Both the position numbers and the translations under genes were made by a program. Below are positions 56,588-64,000 of a stretch of 64,000 bases of DNA, piece by piece (positions within the stretch are counted from its first letter, which is position 1; every line of letters starts with the position of its first letter). The DNA comes from Jaltomata sinuosa. Its lineage: Eukaryota; Streptophyta; Magnoliopsida; Solanales; Solanaceae. The stretch is from the NCBI GenBank assembly GCA_003996215.1, contig QJPP01000278.1, positions 127,938-191,937 of the forward strand, read 5' to 3'. The notes under the pieces are model-generated. The model was given only the letters and a program-made list of their open reading frames with translations. It was not told the origin of the DNA and ran no database searches.

Positions 56588-57758
56588 CTCACCCCTACTT
56601 CTACTCGGACAGTCTCACATAAAGTGACCAGGATGCCCACACGAATAACAAGTATTTGAACCCAGGCGACATATCCCAGGATGCCTCCTACCGTATTGAA
56701 CACAAGGTGGAAAAGGTGGCCTCATCTGACCTGAATGCCTCTGGCGATAGGAACTGGATGCATCTTAATTGTGGTCTGGTCCTGTCTGAGAAAAATGATC
56801 ATACGTCTGCCTTTGCAACTGATATGGGGCAACACTAGTAGGGTGGGGTGATCGCCTATTAAAATGTGGCCTAACAATACCTCGTGGCTATACATAGGAC
56901 CCAGTAGATCTAACCCTCTATTTATGATCCCTTTCTCGGCTTTGGTTATCTCCAATTTGTACTTCAAGATCCTCTGCAGTCTGAGCAACAACTTGTATCT
57001 TAGAAATATTCATATCCTCTTGTGTGGCTGCTATTGTTAGTCCCTTAATCAATTCATCCTTAAGGCCACGCACATATCGATGAACTCTAGCTCGTATCGT
57101 ACTCAATATCGGGGGCGTACCTGGCTAATGAATTAAATCTGAGGCTGTACTATCGAACACTCATATTGCCCTGCCTAAGGGATAGAAATTGATCAATTCT
57201 GGCCTCTCGAACCTCCTGTGGAAGATAGTGAGCTAAGAAGGCCTCTGAAAATTCCTCTCATTCAGCTTGGGGTGCATTTTATCCCCTAGACGGATCCTAA
57301 GCCTCGAACCATAAAATGGACACATCTCATAACCTGAAAGATGCAAACTCTACTGCCTCCACTACTGTTGCATGCATGACTCGAAAAACTCGATAAGTCT
57401 GATCAATAAAATCCTGAGGATCCTCACGTGGGTCAGAGCCTATAAATATAGGAGGACTTAGGCTGATAAAGTCTCGAGCCCTAGAACTTTCTGAGCCACC
57501 TGACCTAGCACTCGCTGATGCCCAAATTTGTTGTTGTTGTGTGGCTACCATCTGGGTCAATAATCTAACAACACTCCTGATGTCCTGGTCCTCTGCTTCA
57601 GATGGAGGAGCTACAGGTGCTGGTTCATCTCTAGCTATCTCAGATGCCACTGGAGCAGGTGGGGTCAGGGTTACTGGATCCCCTCTAGTGTCATCCGGTA
57701 CTTGATGAACTGGGATCTTTGGTGTCGGTGATTCACTTTGAGCCTCAAATCTATCCAT
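56588..57758 (-). pseudogene. H: gag, degraded in the middle
   Basis: The start is the Met at 57758 (MDRFEAQ). The Pro-rich N-terminus is followed by DFISLSPPIFIGSDPREDPQDFIDQTYRVFRVMHATVVEAVEFASFRL (57327-57480), the capsid start of this lineage. Below 57326 frames change several times. The zinc knuckle at 56609-56650 reads C-YS-C-GHPG-H-FM*D-C: all ligands are present but a TGA sits inside it. Confidence 0.85.
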
Positions 57759-58038
57759 TCATATAGGCAGGGAACGACTAGTACCTTCCCCCATATCCAT
57801 GCCAACCCGTCGGCTACTCATTTGTTTGGTCACAGGCATTTCTGTAAACAAGGAATAGAAAAACATGAATTAGACTTCAAACATCTTATGACCTGGCTCT
57901 ATTGCACGATCTAGCAGATGAAAGAAGGATAACAATTCCTAAATGTCCTGTAGCCTCATGATTATAGGTATGGTGCACAACACACCCATAAGAAAGACTC
58001 TGCTAGACACGGCTTGTAGACTCCTTGGGATTCGACGT

Positions 58039-58050
58039 GCTCTGATACCA
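58039..58050 (-). other. H: primer-binding site, initiator Met tRNA
   Basis: The minus strand reads TGGTATCAGAGC, four bases after the end of the 5' LTR. Confidence 0.9.
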
Positions 58051-58054
58051 AGAT

Positions 58055-60710
58055 TCTCACGCCCAAACCATGGGAGGCATGATCGACACCCGGAGCCCCA
58101 AAAGGCCAAGGGTGTCAAAATAGAGTGTATCTCTATGGAACCTGCTGGGGGTCTGAGCCCAACAAGGTCTCTAAGAATAGCAATTTCAAACACTGAAAGC
58201 TCAATAGTAGGTAAACAACTCAAGGACGAAAAGGCTACTATCATAGTAGATAGCTAATAACAAGGCCGACAAGGCCATACCCAACACTGATTTACATATA
58301 CACGTCTACAAGCCTCTAGGAGTAAGTAAAATATCTCATATCTAGGACAGGGCCCTGGACTACCCATAAGTTGTACATATACATAACTTGGTAAAAATAT
58401 AAGATAGACCTCTGACTCGTCAGCTCCAGGAAGAATGGAGCTTACCAAAATGGCTGAACTCTGCAACTCCTACTGAAGAGGTCTGTATGGGTATATGTCT
58501 TGACCTGCAGGCATGAATTCAGCGCCCCTAGGAAATGGGGATGTCAGTATGACAATATTGTACTATCATGTAAGGTAGAAACATAAAAGCAAGTCGCAAG
58601 TAGTAAATCTGAACAAGATATAATATGAAAGTTGTAAACTGTAATTGGTAAGACTCGTTAAGCTCTTTTCTCCTTTATTCTTTTTAGAGCACAACACATG
58701 CATTAACTCACACCGCTACTCACTCTTTATAACCCACACTGAACCACAATAGCGCCTCAGTGCACCCTATATATAATAGCCTCAATATGGCAGTAGAGCC
58801 TCGGCGCACACTATGTATATAATGGCCTCAATATGGCAGTAGCACCTCGGTGCACACAATGTATATAATGGCCTCAATATGGTAGTAGCACCTTTGTGCA
58901 CACTATGTATATAATGGCCACAATATGGCAGTAGAACCTCAGTGCACACTATGTATATAATAGCCTCAATATGGCAGTAACACCTCGGTGCACACTAACA
59001 CGCAAACCACGCATAATAAGTGTATTACTACATTGACCTTCAAAGTTATTCTTGTTATTTATGAAGGTTCATTTAGATAACTTCTTTAGCCTTGGCTTAC
59101 TAGATGTTGGAATCAACATACCAAACATATATAAATGGGGATTTGACTTGCTAACTTTCCTTTTATACTTTCTAAAGCTTGATTCGGGATCACAATACAA
59201 AGAAGAAACTTGACAAAAGGATAACTTACGTTTCGTGCAAAAAGAATCAGATTTTTATAAGAAGGCGACTTGAATCACCATAATGTATTAGTTAGTTCCT
59301 TAAGACTTGTTGAGTTACCAAATCAGCTCTCTTACAACAGAATACTCAAATTTCTTCTTTCGGAGATTTAGAGTTCTATTTCTAGATTCATGCCGATAAG
59401 GAATAAAGAAGCCTTAACATACCTCGTTCCTTCCGAAGATTGCGCTTACCACAACTTGGACTTTACTTTATTAAGTTAATCTACAACCCAAGGGTATAAT
59501 GAAGCTAATATTAGCTCTTAAACCTGATGCAACTTTCCCAAAACAGTAGCTAAACATTTCCCGGGCAGATTTACGTATTTTGCATTAATTAAAGGTGTAT
59601 CGTCACACCTTTCTCCCTTATCCAATACACATGACACACACACCAACCTACCGCCTCCAATAATACAAAACACATCAAACATCCCCTACACAACTCACCA
59701 TGCCGAAATACAATAGCAACACATTGAACCCACGGCTTCCGATCGCCGTCCCGTGAGTTCTTAACAACAATTCAACAACAATTGTCCATCCGAACTTCAA
59801 TCCAAAAATATGATTATGGGAAGAGTAATTAACACACTTTAAGGAGTGTTTTTATCCTCTTTTTATTGATGCCTTGAAAATCTTAAGTACCCCGTACACA
59901 TACACCAACAAGAGAAGAAGAAATCTCTTAATTGTTACACAATTTCTATGTGTTAAATCTTAAGAAAGGGGCTGCCATAGTTCATGTTTTTCTTACCATA
60001 GGATATCCTAGCTATATGTAGTAGATTAATACCAAGATAAAAAGTTGTTTAACTCACCTTAATCTTGAATGAATCTTGATCTTCTTAGAACCCTAAAGGG
60101 AGAGAGGGGCTGCCAAAGGAAAGGAGATAAGAGAGAATGTTTTTCCAGCTTTTTGTGATCAATATTGATCAACAAAAGGTCTGTATAAAGGGACCTTTTT
60201 GGCCGACTTTTTTGAGTATATTTGGGCCAAAATAGGTCAAGAAACTTGGGCCAAAATTACCCTTTGCTTGGGCCTCAAAAGGGTTAAGTTTTGTAGCTGA
60301 TTTTGGGCTTCTCTTGGGTCAAAATGTGGTCAATATTGGTGGCTACCTTTTGTAGTTGTTTGGGCCAGATTTGGTTGTGCTTTGATGGGCAAACTTTAAG
60401 CTTCATTTGGGCTACCATTAGGTCTAATAATCCATCATGTCGCTTCCCGTAATCGGCCCTCAGAACTTGGTTCGTTAGCGTAGGTAGGTGATGCACCTAC
60501 TTGTCACCTAAAAGCTTAGATAAGTCGAGCAAGCACCTCTCTTGTTTTATCTCATTTTCAAAACCCTCATCCTTATACTTTAACTTAACACTTATATACA
60601 TTTGACCATTTCAAATTCTACGCCAAAGTAACCCTTCACAATCTCGAGCTCTAATACCTTCGTCGATATTTACTTAGTCACATAGGTTTTAAAAGGTACG
60701 GGGTGTTACA
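58055..60710 (-). repeat. H: 5' LTR (minus-strand sense)
   Basis: The plus-strand start is TCTCACGCCC (TG of the terminal dinucleotide changed to TC) and the end is GGGGTGTTACA. The 46-bp array has five units. About 29 bp (around 59776-59805) are present here and absent from the other LTR. Confidence 0.95.
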
Positions 60711-61690
60711 ACTAGCCAAGATTGGAACACAAGGGAGGCAGATGTTTCTACCTCGGTTGTGACCACATCCATCTTAACAAATAAGATTCGGAGAAAAGAT
60801 GAAGCGAGGGATGAGACCATGGAAAAAATGATGATACAAATAGACTTACTAGAAAAGCTTATGATGGGGGTCGGTGGTGCTAAGATCGTGAATGTTGTGA
60901 GTACACCAGAGATCAAGGCTAGTGATGACAAGCTAATGACCATCGTGGATGGTAAAGTTTGCTACTTTTTGGCTGGTTCTCATCTCGGGTATTATCGCTC
61001 GAGGGATGAGAATCAAGGTTGGAATAGGGACAAGGAACAAGATGGAAATTGGAGGGACCGTGACAAAAATGGTGATATATACAATCACCTGAGCTGAAAT
61101 CCTTACATACCACCAAATAAGTCAGACTCCTTATATCAACCCACCACAAGCATTTTCGAGCACCCAAAGATTTAGGACATGTTATCCTTAGTGTTGAAGA
61201 AGGTAGAAACTACAAATACCGGGGTTAGTGAGCTTAAAAGCGAAGTTTCAACACTTCATCAAACTGTGGGCTCTCATCAGCCAAAATCAAGCATCTTGAG
61301 GCTCAAATAAACCATATATCTTCTCAAATGAATCCGAGAATGAAGGGAACACTCCCTAGTGACACCACAGCCAATCCTAAATATGATGCTCATATTATGG
61401 CTATTGTTACTAGAAGTGAAAAGAACGAGTGGTGTAGTGGAAAAGCCCTTTGTGGATGTTGTGGAGAAGCCGACTGTTGTAGTGAAGAGGCCTAGTATTG
61501 ACCCCATTGTGGATCTGTGTGACAAAGAAAAAAAGGATGTGCGTGACAAAGATATTGTAGAACCGGAAGTTGGGGTAAAGCTTGATGCACCCAATTTCCC
61601 CGTGAATGTTGATGTTGATGATGAGAGAGAGGAGGCTGAATCTCCTCCTCAAGTGGCCATTTATATTATGGAAGACCCTTCTATTGCATA
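60711..61690 (+). pseudogene. D: gag, second part
   Basis: It resumes after H with AWN-type sequence and follows C closely: MIQIDLLEKLMMGVGGAKIVNVVSTPEIKASDDKLMTIVDGK (60837-60955), GSHLGYYRSRDENQGWNRDKEQDGNWRDRDKNGD, and LSLVLKKVETTNTGVSELKSEVSTLHQ (about 61185-61265). LPSDTTANPKYDAH follows at 61349. A charged stretch precedes the protease (VVKRPSIDPIVDLCDKEKKDVRDKD). Stops and shifts near 61096 and 61400. Confidence 0.8.
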
Positions 61691-61694
61691 AAGT

Positions 61695-62490
61695 GTGCCG
61701 ACCACACTACCAAAGGGACTTCCTATATACCCTCAAAGGTTTAATAAGAATAAGGAAGAGCACAAATTCAATAACTCTGTTGACATGTTCAATAAACTTT
61801 CGATAAATATTCCTTTAGTTGAAGCCTTAACGCAAATGTCGGAGTATGCCAAATTTATGAAAGAGTTGCTCAAGAAAAAAATATTGTTGATGTGGGCACC
61901 ATTGAGATATCACACATCTGTAGCGTTGTGATGACAGGTAATGTTGCTAAAAAATAGGATGACCCGGGTGCATTCACCATACCATGCACTATTGGGCTAT
62001 TTGTGTTCCATAAGGCCTTGTTTGACTTAGGTGCGAGCATCAACTTGATTCCCCTAGTGATCTTCAAGAAGTTAGGATTGGGTACACCCAAACCTACATC
62101 TATGCGGCTACTCATGGTTCATCGGTCCATTAAGTGTTCGGTAGGGATCCTATTTGACATATTGGTGAAGGTCGACCAGTTTATTCTCCTTGTGGACTTT
62201 GTTATTTTGGATTGTGCAGTAGATGTTGAGGTGCCCATCATCTTGGGGTGACCATTATTGTCCACGGGGAGAGCATTTATAGATGTTGAACTCGGTGAAC
62301 TCAAATTGCGAGTTGGAAGCGAAGTAGTGACATTCAACATATGCCAACCCACAAAGCCTTCGGATGAATTGTGGGTAGTCTCGACGATCTATGTTGAGGG
62401 CAAGCTTGATCATGCCCTTGAGGAGTGTAAAATGGTCAAGACACCCAATTTTGAAGAGTGTCCAAGTTGTCAACATAATGATGTTTAGAG
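61695..62490 (+). pseudogene. D: aspartic protease region
   Basis: LPKGLPIYPQRFNKNKEEHKFNNSVDMFNKLSINIPLVEALTQMSEYAKFMKELLKKK is the Athila pre-protease segment. The protease reads FHKALFDLGASINLIPLVIFKKLGLGTPKPTSMRLLM (62006-62115); the active-site Asp of DLGAS is intact, unlike in A. VILDCAVDVEVPIILG follows at 62204-62249, then a TGA where Arg/Leu is expected (GRP), then STGRAFIDVELGELKLRVGSEVVTFNICQ. It ends about 100 nt before the post-pol landmark. Confidence 0.85.
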
Positions 62491-62586
62491 GACATTGAAG
62501 GAGCAATTCTCTTCTTGGGATGGAGCCACGCCAATCAGATTGGCTAGCTATCCTACAATGACTAAGGTTGAGGTACTATTATCGAG

Positions 62587-62628
62587 TCGTGATGTAAAAT
62601 GAAGCGGTTCTTGGGAGTCAACCCAAGT
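62587..62628 (+). other. D: post-pol landmark, end point of the pol deletion
   Basis: TCGTGATGTAAAATGAAGCG...GGGAGTCAACCCAAG directly follows the protease region (VEVLLSS). RT, RNase H and integrase are missing. Confidence 0.75.
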
Positions 62629-62734
62629 GTTTTTACTTTGTTTTTGGTTATCTTTTGTTGTTTTTGGTTTATTTTAGGAATGCATGGAGAAGAAAAATGA
62701 ACAAGTGATAAAACAGGGTAAAAAGGGGATGTTC

Positions 62735-63320
62735 GGAGGACCGTGCGGTTCACACAAGCAATTGTGCATGTCGCACGGCCCAACGCATCTCAAAGCAGAA
62801 GGCTGGGAAGAAAAATCAAAAGTGGAGGAGATGTGCATTGAGCTATGCAGTTTGCATATGCGCAATTGCGCGTTGCACTTCCATCGCATAACGAGTCAAA
62901 AGCCTCAGCAAAGTTTGGGGCATGAAAAGGTGAGGTGCAAAGCGATATGCGGTCCGCACAAGGGCTTGTGAAAATCATATGTCACGGCACACCAAGGTAA
63001 ATTTTAAATATTTAATTGACTTATCTGTTTACCTACCCGACCCAGAGACTGACCTGACAAAATTTTCTTCTTCTTTTCCTTTTTATATCCGCCACCTTCA
63101 ACCCCTTCTTCCATAATTCTCCCATAACTCTCCAATTTCTCTCTCAAAATCCTTTATAAATCCCTCAAACTTCCCCAAACTCTTCTCCTCCTCTCACCCA
63201 ATATCCATCGCCGCTCCACCAAGTGTCTCCGTTATTTCTCTGGGCAAAGTTGTTGGGTCACAATTGTTGCACCTTTAAAAGCCTCAATCTTTCCTTCTCT
63301 TCGCTTAATCTTCACTTGTT
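62735..63320 (+). promoter_or_regulatory. D: putative internal promoter and leader of the post-pol gene
   Basis: Dyad words (CGGACCGTGCGGTTCACACAAG-type, GCAATTGTGCATGTCGCAC, ATGCGCAATTGCGCGTTGCAC, GCGGTCCGCACAAG) lie at 62735-62990. TATAT at 63084 and a CT-rich leader (CTCCCATAACTCTCC, TTCTCCTCCTCTCACCC) follow, then the donor GTAAGT at 63321. The C element has the same arrangement (20800-21423). Confidence 0.45.
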
Positions 63321-64000
63321 GTAAGTTCTCCGATATTAAATACGTGTTATTATGATGATTGGGAACTCATATTGTGAAGCATGCTCCTTAAAATAGCCAT
63401 GTTGATTTTGGGTGAGATCCAAAATTTTTGGGTCCCTAATTTTTGTTTGTATTAGGAATTTTACTTAGGATCAACTTGGTAGAACTTGAAATTGTGATAA
63501 TGCATATTGATCGTAGTAATTTTTAGCCTAGAAAATCTGTGTTTGGGGTAATGTCTGAGTAATTCACTTGTGATTGATGCATGATTTGGCCCTATAATAG
63601 ATAGGGTGACGTCATTCTTAAGGGCAAATCATATTTTTTTATGTGGTTTGGTTGAAAAGTAGTGTTGGGGATGAAGTTTGCTACTATCCTTATGGCCATG
63701 ATCTTTGTTGAAATTTTTTAATTGGGTGTATGATCTTGTGCGGGGAGGTAGAAATTGTTGTTGATTTTCTATGCCTAGTTGTTGCAATTGAAGGCTTGAT
63801 GTTCCCAATGATAGATGGGGTAAAGTCCTTCTTAAGGAAAGTCGTTAAGTTCTTCTTTTGTTGATTAATTGTGTTAATGGAAGTCCGGGAAAGTCTGAGT
63901 ACCCGGATGAGTTGGTGGTCATGTTATATTTTGCCCCCTTATTAAACTGTTGCTTTATTGCGTGATGCCAAGTGCCTAAAGCAAATCTTGCTCTACGAAT
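63321..64000 (+). other. D: predicted leader intron, runs off the window
   Basis: Homologous to 21418-22370 in C. It is T-rich without an open frame. The reading frame that should follow is outside the window. Confidence 0.45.

Larger units (their letters stand above)
50068..60710 (-). mobile_element. H: nearly complete minus-strand chromovirus in D's gag
   Basis: It is 10,643 bp, with TSD ACTAA (50063-50067) / ACTAG (60711-60715). LTRs are 2,673 and 2,656 bp. It has an initiator-Met PBS, gag with zinc knuckle, protease, RT, RNase H, integrase with chromodomain, hairpin and PPT. It has few lesions compared with A, B and E, which fits its position as one of the last insertions. Confidence 0.95.
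38123..64000 (+). mobile_element. D: Athila-like element lacking pol, 3' end outside the window
   Basis: Its left end TGATAAGTGAATAATC follows GTGAT (candidate TSD 38118-38122). The 5' LTR is split by G. PBS, gag (split by H), protease and the post-pol module follow, and the window ends before the 3' LTR. RT, RNase H and integrase are absent. It is the same broad family as C but clearly diverged. Confidence 0.85.

Overview
The window is repeat-rich nuclear DNA of a flowering plant. The element families, the protease motif DPGSTLSYVTP and the LTR types resemble those I know from Solanaceae, but I cannot name the species. I found no host gene, tRNA, rRNA, CRISPR array or DNA transposon that I can support. 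Essentially every base can be assigned to LTR retrotransposons of the Ty3/gypsy class, stacked inside one another. Boundaries below come from matching LTR pairs, target-site duplications (TSDs), primer-binding sites (PBSs) and coding frames that resume across an insertion.

Layout. Element E is a minus-strand chromovirus. Its integrase and 3' LTR lie at 218-2144 and the end of its RNase H at 38034-38122, and it is the host of nearly everything else. A partial LTR, F (1-217), sits in E's LTR. Element A, an Athila-like element on the plus strand (2145-38033), split E between RNase H and integrase. A is itself split by three insertions: B (6264-16789, plus-strand chromovirus, TSD ATGTG), C (17746-27821, pol-less Athila-like element, TSD ACAGG/GCAGG) and S (33779-35860, solo LTR of the B family, TSD CAAAC). 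Element D (38123 to beyond 64000, Athila-like, lacking pol) entered the remaining part of E. D carries G in its 5' LTR (38292-47958, minus-strand, large LTRs, TSD TGAAG) and H in its gag (50068-60710, minus-strand chromovirus, TSD ACTAA/ACTAG).

How the parts work. A, B and H keep recognisable gag, protease, reverse transcriptase, RNase H and integrase regions, all broken by stops or frameshifts. Several catalytic residues are lost. H is the best preserved. C and D have lost polymerase, by two different deletions that end at the same post-pol landmark. They keep gag (D also protease) and a post-pol gene-like module.

Most interesting signals. (1) A short hairpin whose loop contains AGGA lies just upstream of the 3' LTR in every element where that region is visible (A, B, C, E, H). 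The stem sequence differs between them while pairing is kept, and a second copy follows the post-pol reading frame in A and C. (2) The post-pol module of the Athila-like elements looks like an independent gene. It has a cluster of short dyad motifs of the same type as in that element's own LTR U3, then a TATA-like box, a CT-rich leader, a conserved GTAAGT or GTATGT donor and a reading frame, which suggests an internal promoter. (3) Structural oddities: a 144-bp TTCAGGG/TTTAGGG array inside one LTR of G, a 1,429-bp tandem duplication in B with templated filler, an LTR fragment captured in C between 17-bp repeats, and an intron-like 107-bp insert at the reverse transcriptase active site of A.
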